Assembly: GCF_902497745.1 (NCBI RefSeq)
Contig: NZ_CABVHJ010000001.1
Location: 416,388 to 480,387 of the forward strand
From: Pseudomonas fluorescens
GTDB taxonomy: Bacteria; Pseudomonadota; Gammaproteobacteria; Pseudomonadales; Pseudomonadaceae
Direction of reading: 5' to 3'
Length of the DNA: 64,000 bases
A program made the position numbers and the translations under genes. Shown here one piece after another: positions 1 through 9,087 of the stretch. The notes under the pieces are model-generated. The model was given only the letters and a program-made list of their open reading frames with translations. It ran no database searches and was not told where the DNA came from. Position 1 is the first letter of the stretch; each line of letters begins with the position of its first letter.

Positions 1-19
1 CCCACACCCGGAATTGCTA

Positions 20-397
20 ATGAAAACTGCGCTGAAATGCTCGTTATTGAGCCTTGGATTGCTGGTTGCGGGCAATACGTGGGCGCAGTTTCCGGCGCAG
101 GCAAGCTGCACCCGCAGCGCCAACCTGCTTGCCTGCGTCGATACCGAGGGCAATGCGTATAGCGTCAACACTGTCGGCAGCACGCTTTATCTGCGCGGGT
201 TTGAAAAGTCTGGGCAGCGTTATTGGGCACAAACCAATAGCCGCTTCGGCCAATTGACGTTCTTCACCGGGATTGCCTCTGACGGTGAGGCCTGGGTTGG
301 TTACACCCGACGCGTCGGCTGGACGACTATCAATCGCTTCTCCAGCTCGGGCGGCAGCAGCGCGAAATTCACTTGCAGTCGAATTGTGGGCTGCTAG
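20..397 (+). CDS. Small secreted hypothetical protein
   Basis: A 125-residue protein of unknown function. Residues 1 to about 22 form a clear signal peptide (MKTALK, a hydrophobic Leu-rich core, then GNTWAQ), so it should be exported to the periplasm or beyond. The mature part has four cysteines (C-T-R, L-A-C-V, K-F-T-C and the terminal G-C), which could make two disulfides, and it is rich in Gly, Ser and Thr. The ATG at 20 is preferred over an in-frame TTG at 14 because the signal peptide starts there. It converges on the amidase gene and the two stop regions overlap by 4 bases. No catalytic motif was recognised. Its operon partner, if any, lies left of the window. Confidence 0.6.
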   Translation: MKTALKCSLLSLGLLVAGNTWAQFPAQASCTRSANLLACVDTEGNAYSVNTVGSTLYLRGFEKSGQRYWAQTNSRFGQLTFFTGIASDGEAWVGYTRRVGWTTINRFSSSGGSSAKFTCSRIVGC

Positions 398-1596
398 ACC
401 TGCGCCTTTAGCTGCTCCTGTCGCCAGGCAAGATAGCTGTCGATCGGTGGGTTTTTCTCAAAATAGCGCTGCAAACCCTCAAACAAACCCTCCGCGACAG
501 CCTGTTGATGCCGCGCGGTTACCAGCCGCTGACTGTCGCGAGCGTTGGAAATGAAGCCGGTTTCGACAAGGATTGACGGCACATCCGGCGACTTCAACAC
601 GGCGAATCCGGCCTGTTCCACACGCTTCTGATGCAGAGTGGTGATGCCCGCCAGACTGCCCAGCACCGTGTTGCCCAGTTGCAGACTGGCGGCAATGGTC
701 GCATTCATCGACATGTCGAGAATCACCCCGGCGAGCATTGGATCTTTGTCTTTGAGGTTGAGCAGACTGGTAGCGCCGAGCAGGTCAGCGCCGTTCTCAC
801 GCTGCGCCATAAAACGTGCCGTCGCCGACGTCGCACCACCTTCAGACAGGCAATACACCGATGCTCCAGAAGCTGTCAGCCTTGGCGCCGCATCGGCATG
901 CACCGAGATAAACATGTCGGCCTTGTACTGACGGGCGATCTCTACGCGTTTACGCAAGGGCACAAAGAAGTCGTCATTGCGCACCAGTTTCACGTCGAAT
1001 CCTTTCTCTTTTTTCAGGCGTTTGGCGAGTAGCTGAGCAATGGAAAGCACCACATCTTTTTCCCGCTCACCCTTCGCGCCGACCGCACCGGGATCCTTCC
1101 CACCGTGTCCTGGATCGATGGCTACGATGATGTCGCGCTTGGGGTGAGCGCTGATTCTGGGTGTTTCACGTGGAACCATTGGGATCTCTGGCGCTACTTT
1201 CGCACTGAATAAATCCAGAACCAGCCGATGACTCTGGCCATCCTGGGGCGCCAAAAGGAAGCTGTTCAGCAACATTGGATTGCTCAGATCGAGAACAATC
1301 CGCGTATCTCCATGACCAAAGGGCCCGGATCGAATCGAGCGGATCACCGTGCCATTCAGAGCCAACTGACTGAAGTCGCCGCTCAAATCTGCGCTAGACA
1401 CATCGATTATCAGCCGTTCCGGAGCGCTGAGTGTGAAGGTTTTGTAGCGCACCGGACCACTTAAATCGAAGACCAATCGCAGCTTCTCCTCAGAACGCCA
1501 AAGCCGCGCGTTGCGAATTTGCGTGGCCGAAACACTGAAAGGAAGGGCGAAGGCCGCGCTGGCGAAAATCAGATTGAGCAAATGGCGTCTGTGCAT
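394..1596 (-). CDS. amiC: N-acetylmuramoyl-L-alanine amidase (AmiC-like, Zur-locus paralogue)
   Basis: A 400-residue periplasmic zinc amidase that cuts the amide bond between MurNAc and the stem peptide during cell separation. The N-terminus MHRRHLLN plus a hydrophobic stretch looks like a twin-arginine or Sec signal. An AMIN domain follows (about residues 25-125), then Amidase_3: the IDPGHGGKDPGA motif supplies the first His ligand, a downstream Glu follows in GEREKD, SVHADA supplies the second His, and the catalytic Glu is in ILVETGF. It diverges from folE2 across a Zur-type palindrome, as in the P. aeruginosa PA5538-PA5539 region. In that setting it is understood as a zinc-starvation paralogue of the housekeeping amidase. 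Zur control is inferred. Confidence 0.88.
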   Translation of the reverse strand: MHRRHLLNLIFASAAFALPFSVSATQIRNARLWRSEEKLRLVFDLSGPVRYKTFTLSAPERLIIDVSSADLSGDFSQLALNGTVIRSIRSGPFGHGDTRIVLDLSNPMLLNSFLLAPQDGQSHRLVLDLFSAKVAPEIPMVPRETPRISAHPKRDIIVAIDPGHGGKDPGAVGAKGEREKDVVLSIAQLLAKRLKKEKGFDVKLVRNDDFFVPLRKRVEIARQYKADMFISVHADAAPRLTASGASVYCLSEGGATSATARFMAQRENGADLLGATSLLNLKDKDPMLAGVILDMSMNATIAASLQLGNTVLGSLAGITTLHQKRVEQAGFAVLKSPDVPSILVETGFISNARDSQRLVTARHQQAVAEGLFEGLQRYFEKNPPIDSYLAWRQEQLKAQV

Positions 1597-1629
1597 GTGA
1601 AAGCCTGTTCATGAAAAAGGCGTCGTGAT

Positions 1630-1655
1630 TTGTATTGTTATAATGTAACATTGAA
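1630..1655. promoter_or_regulatory. Zur box in the amiC-folE2 divergent promoter
   Basis: The core GTTATAATGTAAC at 1637-1649 is a near-palindrome in an AT-rich stretch, 41 bases upstream of the amidase ATG and 32 upstream of the folE2 ATG. It matches the general GTTATA-N-TATAAC form of gammaproteobacterial Zur sites. A single dimer here could repress both transcription units when zinc is plentiful. The assignment rests on sequence form and on the zinc-linked genes on both sides. Confidence 0.75.
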
Positions 1656-1680
1656 TTCAATCAACACGATGGTTCCGAAC

Positions 1681-2577
1681 ATGAATTCGCTGACACTTCC
1701 GGATATCGCCGCGCAATCCGCTCGCCAAGCCTTGCCCCTCGAATGGGTGGGCATGCACGGCATCGCGTTACCTGTTTTATTGGAAGGCCAACGCGTGAGC
1801 GCAAAGGCTGATGCGGGGGTGAGTCTGGATGACGGCGAAGCTCGCGGGATTCACATGTCGCGACTCTATCTGGCCCTGGAATCGCTCGAACAGAAGGGCC
1901 TTTCCCCCGCTCTGCTGCACCAGGTACTCAAACGTTTTCTGGATAGCCACGAAGGTTTATCCAACTGCGCCTACCTGAATATCCGCACCGATCTACTGCT
2001 GAAAAGACCCGCGCTAATCAGTCCACTGGCCGGATGGAAATCCTATCCCGCGACGATTTCAGCCAGTCTGAAAAACAAGTTGTTCCACGTGGAACTCAAC
2101 ATCGAAGTGCCCTACTCCTCGACTTGCCCGTGTTCAGCTGCCTTGGCCCGGCAATTAATTCAGCAACAATTCGTCGACGACTTCGCCAATAAAGCCCTTC
2201 AGCATGCAGACATTCTCGCTTGGCTTGGCTCGACTCAAGGCATCGTCGCCACGCCTCATAGCCAACGCAGCACTGCACAATTGCATATGCACCTCGACGA
2301 GTTCATCGACGAATTACCGCTTAGCGTGATCATCAATGACGCCGAAGCGGCCCTCGGCACCGCCGTACAAACCGCAGTAAAACGCGCGGACGAGCAAGCC
2401 TTCGCCTTGGCGAATGGACAGAATCTGATGTTCTGCGAAGACGCCGCGCGCCGATTGAATCTCGCACTTCGTCGCACACCCGGGGTTAACCAGTTCCACC
2501 TGCGAGTCATCCACGCCGAAAGCCTGCACGCCCACGACGCCGTCGCCGAAAGCCACTGGCAGCGTGAGCAAGCATGA
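1681..2577 (+). CDS. folE2: GTP cyclohydrolase FolE2 (type IB)
   Basis: A 298-residue type IB GTP cyclohydrolase, which makes 7,8-dihydroneopterin triphosphate from GTP, the first step of folate synthesis. Unlike FolE1 it does not strictly need zinc, so many bacteria express it under Zur control. The family signature STCPCSAALARQ, with the metal-binding Cys, is present, followed by the conserved HSQRSTAQLHM segment. The start MNSLTLPDIAAQ at 1681 fits the family N-terminus. In-frame ATG 1669 is possible, while earlier codons would run into the Zur box. The 3' end overlaps the ABC ATPase gene by 4 bases (ATGA), which implies translational coupling. Confidence 0.9.
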   Translation: MNSLTLPDIAAQSARQALPLEWVGMHGIALPVLLEGQRVSAKADAGVSLDDGEARGIHMSRLYLALESLEQKGLSPALLHQVLKRFLDSHEGLSNCAYLNIRTDLLLKRPALISPLAGWKSYPATISASLKNKLFHVELNIEVPYSSTCPCSAALARQLIQQQFVDDFANKALQHADILAWLGSTQGIVATPHSQRSTAQLHMHLDEFIDELPLSVIINDAEAALGTAVQTAVKRADEQAFALANGQNLMFCEDAARRLNLALRRTPGVNQFHLRVIHAESLHAHDAVAESHWQREQA

Positions 2578-3242
2578 TCCGCTGCCAATCCCTGAGCTGG
2601 GGCGCACCCGGACAACCGCTGACCACGCCCCTGAATCTCGAGTTGGAAAGCGGCACTCTTACGGCCATCATCGGTGCCAACGGCTGCGGCAAAAGCAGCC
2701 TTCTGAAAGTCATCGCCGGCCTGCAAAAACCTTTGGCAGGCAAAATCAGCCTGAGTGTTCCACGTCAAAGCGGATTGTCATTCCTCCCCCAGCAACAACA
2801 TCTCGACCGCCAGTTTCCCATCAACCTCGAAGAACTGATCGCCGCCGGTTTCTGGGGACGTCGACTCTCAACCCAACTGCGCGCACAACGCCTGAAAGAT
2901 GCACTGGAAAACTGGCACCTGAGCGGACTCGAACACCGCCCGCTCATGGCCCTCTCCGGCGGCGAATTACAACGTGCCCTGCTCGCCCGCCTGAGTTTGA
3001 CCGACGCTCCGGTTCTGCTCCTCGACGAACCCCATGCCGCCCTCGATGAACTCGGCCAACAATTGCTTTGGCAGCACATCCACACTTGGCATAACGAAGG
3101 TCGAACAATCGTCGTGGTCTGCCATGACCTCTGCGCGGTGCGCCAACACATCCCGCAAACCTTGCTGATCAAAAACCGCGAATGCGTGTACGGCGCCAGC
3201 GTCGAACTGATCCGGCAAACCCCTCACACGCAGGTGGCCTGA
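2574..3242 (+). CDS. Zinc/metal ABC transporter ATPase (ZnuC-like)
   Basis: A 222-residue ABC ATPase. It has Walker A GANGCGKSS (about residues 35-43), a Q-loop region in FLPQQQHLDRQ, the signature LSGGELQRALLAR, Walker B VLLLDEPHAALD and a switch His in VVCHDL. It lies in an operon with an ABC-3 family permease and a ZnuA-type binding protein, so the substrate is most likely zinc. It is a second system, separate from housekeeping znuABC. It overlaps folE2 by 4 bases at the start and the permease start codon by one base (TGATG) at the end, so the set is translated as a coupled operon. Confidence 0.88.
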   Translation: MIRCQSLSWGAPGQPLTTPLNLELESGTLTAIIGANGCGKSSLLKVIAGLQKPLAGKISLSVPRQSGLSFLPQQQHLDRQFPINLEELIAAGFWGRRLSTQLRAQRLKDALENWHLSGLEHRPLMALSGGELQRALLARLSLTDAPVLLLDEPHAALDELGQQLLWQHIHTWHNEGRTIVVVCHDLCAVRQHIPQTLLIKNRECVYGASVELIRQTPHTQVA

Positions 3243-4108
3243 TGGTCGCCGTCAGCCACTTGTGGCAACCGTTCAATGAGTTCGTGTTCATGCGCCGCGC
3301 CCTCCTTGGCGGACTGGTGTTGGCGTGCAGCACCGCACCACTCGGGGTGTTTTTGATCCTGCGACGGATGAGCCTGATCGGTGACGCCGTCGCCCACGGC
3401 ATCCTTCCTGGCGCCGCATTAGGATTCTGGTTTGCCGGACTGAGTCTGCCTGCACTCACGCTAGGCGGCCTCGGCGCGGGTCTGAGCATGGCCGGACTCG
3501 CGGCGTGGATCACCCGCCGAACGGGTCTACGCGAAGACGCGAGCCTCGCCGCGATCTACCCAATATCCCTCGCCAGCGGTGTGCTGATTCTGGGAATCGC
3601 CGGCAAACGTCTCGACCTGCTTCACCTGCTGTTTGGCTCAGCACTGGCCGTCGACGGTCAGACCCTCACCGGCATGTTATGGGTTTCGGGATTCAGCCTG
3701 ATCGGTATGGCGCTGATCTACAAACCGCTGCTGCTCGACACCCTCGACCCGCTGTTCCTGAGAACCGTCAGCCGCCTCGGCCCACTCGCCCACGGCGTAT
3801 TCCTGACCCTGGTGGTGCTCAATCTGGTGATCGGCTTCCAGGCCATCGGCGCGCTGATGGTGGTCGGGTTGATGATGCTCCCCGCCGCTGCCTCACGGTT
3901 CTGGAGCCGTCGACTGCCGATCCTGATTGGCATCGCCGCCATCATCGGTTGCCTCTCGGTGTGGTTTGGCTTGTTGCTTTCCTTTTACTACTCGCTGCCA
4001 AGCGGCCCGGCCATCGTGCTGGTCGCAGGCGTCGGTTATCTGCTGTCGGTGGTGTTCGGACCGGTTCACGGTCTGCTGCGCCGCCCGCCTTTGCTTACAT
4101 CCCAATGA
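3242..4108 (+). CDS. Zinc/metal ABC transporter permease (ZnuB-like)
   Basis: A 288-residue integral inner-membrane protein with about eight hydrophobic segments, of the ABC-3 (ZnuB/TroCD) type. The early motif ILRRMSLIGDAVAHGILPG is the family hallmark that contacts the ATPase. The start MVAVSHLWQPF at 3242 was chosen because it overlaps the TGA of the ATPase gene and matches family length; an upstream extension lacks hydrophobic character. It ends at an ATGA-type junction with the binding-protein gene. Its role is the transmembrane path for the Zur-controlled metal importer. Confidence 0.87.
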   Translation: MVAVSHLWQPFNEFVFMRRALLGGLVLACSTAPLGVFLILRRMSLIGDAVAHGILPGAALGFWFAGLSLPALTLGGLGAGLSMAGLAAWITRRTGLREDASLAAIYPISLASGVLILGIAGKRLDLLHLLFGSALAVDGQTLTGMLWVSGFSLIGMALIYKPLLLDTLDPLFLRTVSRLGPLAHGVFLTLVVLNLVIGFQAIGALMVVGLMMLPAAASRFWSRRLPILIGIAAIIGCLSVWFGLLLSFYYSLPSGPAIVLVAGVGYLLSVVFGPVHGLLRRPPLLTSQ

Positions 4109-4119
4109 GGTGTTTCCCG

Positions 4120-4995
4120 ATGCGCGTTTTACTCGTGTTGTTCAGCCTGATGCTGTCGATGTCATTGTCGGCAGCGGAAAAATTACCGGTGGTGACCAGC
4201 TTCAGCATTCTCGCTGACATGGTCCATCAAGTCGGCGGCGAGCATATCCAGATCACCAACATGGTCGGCCCGGACGCCGACGCGCACACTTACGAGCCGA
4301 CGCCGGACGATGCCAAAGCGTTGCTCGGCGCCAAACTGATCATCAAGAACGGGCTCGGTTTCGAGCCGTGGCTGGATCGACTGGTCACCAGCACCGAGAC
4401 CAAAGCCACGGTCATCAGCGCCAGCCACGGCGTGATTCCGCGCTCTCTGGATGAGGACGGCGAAACCGTTCCCGACCCGCATGCGTGGCACAACCTGGCG
4501 AACGCCGAGTTGTACGTCGCTAACATCACCAAAGCGCTGATCGCTGCCGACCCGGCGAACAAGGCCGACTACGAGCGCAACAGCCAAGCCTATCTGAAGC
4601 AGATCTACGCCCTGCTCGCCGAAGCCAAAAGCAAACTCGGTTCGCTGCCGCCGGGCAATCGCAAGATCGTCACCAGCCACGATGCTTTCGGTTATCTCGG
4701 TCAGGCCTACGGCATCGACTTTATGGCGCCGCAAGGTTTGTCCACCGAGCGTGAACCCTCGGCCGCCGAAGTCGCTGCGCTGATCACCCAGATTCGTCAG
4801 GCCAAAGTCAAAGCGGTGTTCATGGAAAACATCAAAGATGCGCGTCTGCTCAAGCAGATCGCTGATGAAAGCGGCGCGCACATCGGCGGCACCTTGTACT
4901 CCGACGCCCTCGCCGCGAGTGGTCCGGCCAGCACCTTCACCGGCCTGTTCGAATACAACCTCAACACCCTTTACGACGCGTTGAGCCGACCATGA
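4120..4995 (+). CDS. Metal ABC transporter substrate-binding protein (ZnuA-like)
   Basis: A 291-residue periplasmic cluster A-I metal-binding protein. Residues 1 to about 21 form a signal peptide (MRVLLVLFSLMLSMSLSAAE). Likely ligands are the His in DADAHTYEP, a His in DPHAWHN, the His in TSHDAFGYLG and a C-terminal Asp in LYSDAL. The long His-rich loop typical of dedicated ZnuA proteins is missing, which may mean a different affinity or accessory role. In-frame ATG 4105 (MRCFP) would overlap the permease stop; ATG 4120 gives the cleaner signal peptide. It overlaps the downstream gene by 4 bases. Confidence 0.85.
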   Translation: MRVLLVLFSLMLSMSLSAAEKLPVVTSFSILADMVHQVGGEHIQITNMVGPDADAHTYEPTPDDAKALLGAKLIIKNGLGFEPWLDRLVTSTETKATVISASHGVIPRSLDEDGETVPDPHAWHNLANAELYVANITKALIAADPANKADYERNSQAYLKQIYALLAEAKSKLGSLPPGNRKIVTSHDAFGYLGQAYGIDFMAPQGLSTEREPSAAEVAALITQIRQAKVKAVFMENIKDARLLKQIADESGAHIGGTLYSDALAASGPASTFTGLFEYNLNTLYDALSRP

Positions 4996-5552
4996 TCCGC
5001 AAGAATCCTTCAGGCGATTTGCCGCAAATCGCCGAGTCGGCCTACGTCGATAAAACCGCGATCATCTGCGGCAAAGTGCTGATCGGCGAGAACGTGTTCG
5101 TCGGTCCCTACGCGGTGATCCGCGCCGACGAAGTGGACGCCTCAGGCGAGATGGAGCCGATCACCATCGGCGCCAATTCGAACATTCAGGACGGCGTGGT
5201 GATCCACTCAAAATCCGGTGCGGCGGTGACCGTCGGCGAATTCAGCTCGATCGCCCACCGCTCAATCCTGCATGGCCCGTGCGTGGTCGGCGACCGCGTG
5301 TTCATCGGTTTCAACAGCGTGCTGTTCAACTGTGTTGTAGGTAACGGTTGCGTGGTGCGGCACAACTCGGTGGTCGATGGTCGCGATTTGCCGGACGCCT
5401 TTTATGTGCCCTCTACTACTCGCATCGGCCCGAACACCGACCTTTCGTTATTCCCGCCAGTGAGTGTCAGCGCCTCGGAGTTTTCCGAAGATGTGGCGCG
5501 CACCAACGTCGATCTGGTGCGCGGCTACAAAGCCTTGCAGAACGAGTTCTGA
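4992..5552 (+). CDS. Gamma-carbonic anhydrase-like hexapeptide-repeat protein
   Basis: A 186-residue left-handed beta-helix protein of the gamma-class carbonic anhydrase/PaaY/YrdA group. Successive hexapeptide repeats run through the first 150 residues, as in KVLIGENVFVGPYAVIRAD. His residues in positions expected for metal ligands occur in VVIHSKS, SIAHRS and SILHGP, so it may bind a metal and hydrate CO2. In P. aeruginosa the equivalent gene (PA5540) sits in the same Zur-controlled run, where it is thought to back up zinc-dependent beta-class enzymes. It is coupled to the binding-protein gene by a 4-base overlap and followed 3 bases later by the dihydroorotase gene. Confidence 0.82.
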   Translation: MIRKNPSGDLPQIAESAYVDKTAIICGKVLIGENVFVGPYAVIRADEVDASGEMEPITIGANSNIQDGVVIHSKSGAAVTVGEFSSIAHRSILHGPCVVGDRVFIGFNSVLFNCVVGNGCVVRHNSVVDGRDLPDAFYVPSTTRIGPNTDLSLFPPVSVSASEFSEDVARTNVDLVRGYKALQNEF

Positions 5553-5555
5553 ACC

Positions 5556-6887
5556 ATGAGCAGCGTGCTGATTCGCAACGCAAGACTGGTCAACGAAGGG
5601 CGTGAGTTCGACGCAGATCTGTTGGTCGGCAATGGACGCATCGTCAAGATTGCGCGCAGCATCGAAGGCGAAAACGCCAAGGTGGAAATAGACGCGAACG
5701 GTCAATGGTTGCTTCCCGGAATGATTGATGACCAGGTGCATTTTCGTGAACCCGGTGCGCCGACCAAGGGCAACCTTCACACCGAGTCGCGTGCGGCGGT
5801 TGCCGGTGGCATCACCAGCTTCATGGACATGCCCAACACCAACCCGGCCACTCTTACCCTCGAAGCGCTGGCGGATAAAAAGCGCCGGGCGTCGATCAAC
5901 TCGGTGGCCAATTACGGCTTTCACTTTGGTGTGAGCCGGGACAACCTCGACACGATAGCCGCACTCAACCCCTGTGAAGTGGCCGGTGTGAAAGTGTTTA
6001 TGGGCGCGTCCACCGGCAATATGCTGGTCGATGATCCGCAGATTCTCGAGCGACTGTTCGCCGAGGTGCCGACCATCCTGTTGGCCCACTGCGAACACAC
6101 GCCAAGCATCGATGCCAACGCGGCCAATCTGCGTGAGTTGTTCGGCGATCGTATTCCGCCCGCCGCTCACCCGCTTATTCGCAATGCCGAGGCGTGTTAT
6201 CGATCCTCATCACTGGCGGTGGAACTGGCCAAACGTCACGGCACGCGCCTGCATGTTTTGCACCTGACCACGGCGCGTGAACTGGCGTTGTTCGAGGACA
6301 CACCATTGGCGCAGAAACGCATCAGCGCTGAAGTCTGTCTGCACCATTTGTTGTTCGATGATCGCGACTATCCAAAGCTCGGCAACCTGATCAAATGCAA
6401 CCCGGCGATCAAAACCCAAGCGGATCGCGACGCACTGCGCGAAGCATTGAGCAGCGATCGGCTGGACGTTGTTGGCAGCGATCATGCGCCGCATACCTGG
6501 GAGGAAAAGCAGCGGCCTTACGCTGAGGCGCCTTCGGGGTTGCCACTGGTGCAGCATGCCTTGCCGGCATTGATGGAACTGGTCGCGGACACGGTTTTGC
6601 CAATCACTACGCTAGTGGCGAAGACCAGCCATCGCGTCGCGGATCTGTTTGCGATTCCGGATCGTGGATATTTGCGTGAGGGATATTGGGCGGATCTGGT
6701 GCTGGTTGAAGCGCAGACGCTGGAGGTCGATCGGCAGCCGATCTTGTCGCAGTGTGGATGGACGCCGTTTGCCGGGCGCAGCTTTCGGCATCGGGTGAGC
6801 ACGACGATTGTGTCGGGCCAGATTGCTTGGCGGGATGGGCGGGTGAATGAGGCGTGTCGGGGGTTGGCGCTGAGGTTTATGCGCTGA
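5556..6887 (+). CDS. pyrC: Dihydroorotase (Zur-locus paralogue)
   Basis: A 443-residue class I dihydroorotase/amidohydrolase, which closes carbamoyl-aspartate to dihydroorotate in pyrimidine synthesis. The barrel motifs are present: DDQVHFREPG at about residues 59-68, the conserved MPNTNP, a later His in AHCEH, and the catalytic Asp in SDHAPH. The first His of the usual H-x-H pair reads Gln (Q-V-H), a variant that occurs in parts of this family and could alter metal dependence. It is the last gene of the zinc-starvation operon (PA5541 position in P. aeruginosa), followed by a REP element. Its inferred role is to keep pyrimidine synthesis going when zinc is scarce. Confidence 0.85.
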   Translation: MSSVLIRNARLVNEGREFDADLLVGNGRIVKIARSIEGENAKVEIDANGQWLLPGMIDDQVHFREPGAPTKGNLHTESRAAVAGGITSFMDMPNTNPATLTLEALADKKRRASINSVANYGFHFGVSRDNLDTIAALNPCEVAGVKVFMGASTGNMLVDDPQILERLFAEVPTILLAHCEHTPSIDANAANLRELFGDRIPPAAHPLIRNAEACYRSSSLAVELAKRHGTRLHVLHLTTARELALFEDTPLAQKRISAEVCLHHLLFDDRDYPKLGNLIKCNPAIKTQADRDALREALSSDRLDVVGSDHAPHTWEEKQRPYAEAPSGLPLVQHALPALMELVADTVLPITTLVAKTSHRVADLFAIPDRGYLREGYWADLVLVEAQTLEVDRQPILSQCGWTPFAGRSFRHRVSTTIVSGQIAWRDGRVNEACRGLALRFMR

Positions 6888-6900
6888 GCTTGAGGACGCT

Positions 6901-6965
6901 TTCGCGAGCAAGCTCGCTCCCACAATTGGAACGCATTTCCCTGTGGCAGTGAGCTTGCTCGCGAA
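6901..6965. repeat. REP/REPIN element
   Basis: The Pseudomonas REP core TTCGCGAGCAAGCTCGCTCC at 6901-6920 is followed by an inverted partial copy (GAGCTTGCTCGCGAAG, 6951-6966), forming a REPIN between the dihydroorotase and the convergent DUF3617 gene. It can fold as a hairpin. Confidence 0.85.
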
Positions 6966-6969
6966 GCTT

Positions 6970-7488
6970 TTAGGCTCTTGGCTTCACAGCGCCGCAATCC
7001 TGACCCAACCAAACCGCGCGAGTCTCCAGGCTGCCCTTCTGGTTGATCCCGATCGCATTGAACGTGCCGTTGGCCACGGTGGTGAACTCACGATCACTGA
7101 GGAACGTTGCCACACCGGTGCCCTGCGCTTTCGGGCAACTGAAACGGAATTTCCATTGGTTGCCGCTGCGCTCGGTGATCTGCTGTTTGCAGCCCGATTG
7201 CGGGTCGGCCAATGGAATATCGTTGGTCGCCACCTGCTCTGGCGTCAGGCAGGCGCGGATGCCTTTGCCGCCAATATTGATCCCGTTCTTCTCCAGCGCC
7301 GCACGTTGTTGCGGGGTCATCTGCCCTTGCAGTTGACCGAGGATCGATTGCACATCCATCGGCTGATCATCGACCTTGACGTTGCTCGATGTCATTTCCC
7401 ACAGCCCCGGCTGCAGCATCTGCGCCTGCGCAACCACCGGCAATGCCAAACCCAGGCCCAGCGCCAAACCCAGCAGACGAACGTTCAT
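6970..7488 (-). CDS. DUF3617 family periplasmic protein
   Basis: A 172-residue exported protein of unknown function. Its signal peptide covers about residues 1-22 (MNVRLLGLALGLGLALPVVA, then QAQ). The family opening LQPGLWEMTSSNVKVD follows, with three cysteines in the mature part (ACLTPEQ, SGCKQQI, FSCPKAQ). It appears to be a single-gene unit between a REP element and the divergent cls gene. The family is widespread in proteobacteria but no activity is known to me, so only export and family membership are claimed. Confidence 0.75.
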   Translation of the reverse strand: MNVRLLGLALGLGLALPVVAQAQMLQPGLWEMTSSNVKVDDQPMDVQSILGQLQGQMTPQQRAALEKNGINIGGKGIRACLTPEQVATNDIPLADPQSGCKQQITERSGNQWKFRFSCPKAQGTGVATFLSDREFTTVANGTFNAIGINQKGSLETRAVWLGQDCGAVKPRA

Positions 7489-7619
7489 CGAAAAACTCCT
7501 GATCAGTAGTGGCCGTTAGACGTCGGCCGATTGCTTCGGTTCATGCACCAATTAAATAGCGACAATCGCGACAGAACATGGTCTGTTAAGCATTGAATCT
7601 TCCGGAGCAAGGCTGCCCC

Positions 7620-9059
7620 ATGGATTATTTTGGACCGCACATTTTCGGTTATCTGATCGCCCTGATACACACCCTCGGCTTGATCGCCGCGATTCACGCG
7701 GTGCTCACCGTGCGCACAGCTCAAGGCTCGATCGCCTGGGCATTGTCGCTGATCTTCATTCCCTACCTCACGCTTATTCCGTATCTGGTGTTCGGCCGCA
7801 GCACCTTTGATGGTTACATCAAAGCGCGGCGCCAAGCCAACGAACAAATGCGTCAGGCCATCTCCGAACTGAACTGGCGCCCGTGGGTGGAAGAAGCCCT
7901 CACCGCGCGCGCGTCCAATGCCTACGCCTCGTTACGTGCAATGCCCAAACTGGGGCGCATGCCATGCCTGGCGAACAATGAAGTGCAATTGCTGGTGAAC
8001 GGTACCGCGACGTTCGAGGCGATTTTCCACGCCATCGATCAAGCGAAAGAAGCCGTGCTGATCCAGTTTTTCATCATTCACGATGATCGACTCGGCCAAC
8101 GTTTGAGTGATCTGCTGCTGAAGAAAGCTGCGGAAGGCGTAACGATTCATCTGCTTTACGACCGCATCGGCAGCCACGCCCTGCCCCACAGCTATGTGCA
8201 GACGCTGCGCGATGCGGGCGTCGAGGTAAAAGCCTTCGCCACGCGCAGCGGCTGGCTCAACCGCTTTCAGGTCAACTTCCGTAACCACCGCAAGATTGTC
8301 GTGGTCGATGGCGTGGTCGGCTTTGTCGGCGGGCATAACGTCGGCGATGAATACATGGGTGAAAAACCACCGCTGGCACCGTGGCGCGATACCCATGTGA
8401 AGGTACGCGGCCCGGTCGTCGCATGCATGCAGGAGTCCTTTGCCGAAGACTGGTTCTGGGCCGCCCGCACCCTGCCGCCGCTGATCCTGCCGGATGAATA
8501 CCCGGAAGACGGCGTACTCTGCCAACTGCTCGCCAGCGGCCCGGCCGACGCGTACGAAACCTGCTCGCTGTTCTTCGTCGAAGCGATACATGCGGCGACG
8601 GAAAGAGTGTGGATCACCAGCCCGTATTTCATCCCCGATGAAGCCGTCTTCGCAGCGTTACGATTGGCAGTATTACGCGGTGTTGATGTACGTCTGCTGC
8701 TGCCCTCGCGCCCCGATCACCGCATCGTCTACGCCGCTTCCAGCCTTTATGCCTTTGAAGCGGTGCGCGCCGGTGTCCGAGTGTTCCGCTACCGTCCCGG
8801 GTTTCTGCATCAGAAAGTGGTGTTGATCGACAGCGAAATCAGCGCGATCGGCAGTGCCAATCTGGATAACCGCTCGTTCCGGTTGAATTTCGAAGTGATG
8901 TTGCTGACGGTCGACAGTGAGTTCTCCGCCGCCGTGGAACACATGCTCATCGATGACTTCGCGCTGGCCGACGAAGTCGCCAAAGAAGAAAGCCGGGAGC
9001 TCCACCGCCTGCAACAAGTCGGCATGCGGATCGCCCGGCTTATTTCACCGATCCTTTGA
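7620..9059 (+). CDS. cls: Cardiolipin synthase (phospholipase D family)
   Basis: A 479-residue membrane enzyme that condenses two phosphatidylglycerols to cardiolipin. Two N-terminal transmembrane segments (about residues 5-60) are followed by two PLD domains with complete HKD motifs: [10 protein letters not shown]...GGHN near residue 225 and LHQKVVLID...GSANLDNRS near 400. Length and layout match bacterial ClsA. The start at 7620 ([12 protein letters not shown]) begins right before the first membrane segment; an in-frame TTG upstream at 7593 adds residues without homology. It ends 28 bases from the convergent cyclopropane synthase gene. Confidence 0.92.
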   Translation: MDYFGPHIFGYLIALIHTLGLIAAIHAVLTVRTAQGSIAWALSLIFIPYLTLIPYLVFGRSTFDGYIKARRQANEQMRQAISELNWRPWVEEALTARASNAYASLRAMPKLGRMPCLANNEVQLLVNGTATFEAIFHAIDQAKEAVLIQFFIIHDDRLGQRLSDLLLKKAAEGVTIHLLYDRIGSHALPHSYVQTLRDAGVEVKAFATRSGWLNRFQVNFRNHRKIVVVDGVVGFVGGHNVGDEYMGEKPPLAPWRDTHVKVRGPVVACMQESFAEDWFWAARTLPPLILPDEYPEDGVLCQLLASGPADAYETCSLFFVEAIHAATERVWITSPYFIPDEAVFAALRLAVLRGVDVRLLLPSRPDHRIVYAASSLYAFEAVRAGVRVFRYRPGFLHQKVVLIDSEISAIGSANLDNRSFRLNFEVMLLTVDSEFSAAVEHMLIDDFALADEVAKEESRELHRLQQVGMRIARLISPIL

Positions 9060-9087
9060 AACCCTCTCCCAAAAGAAGGGAATAGGC

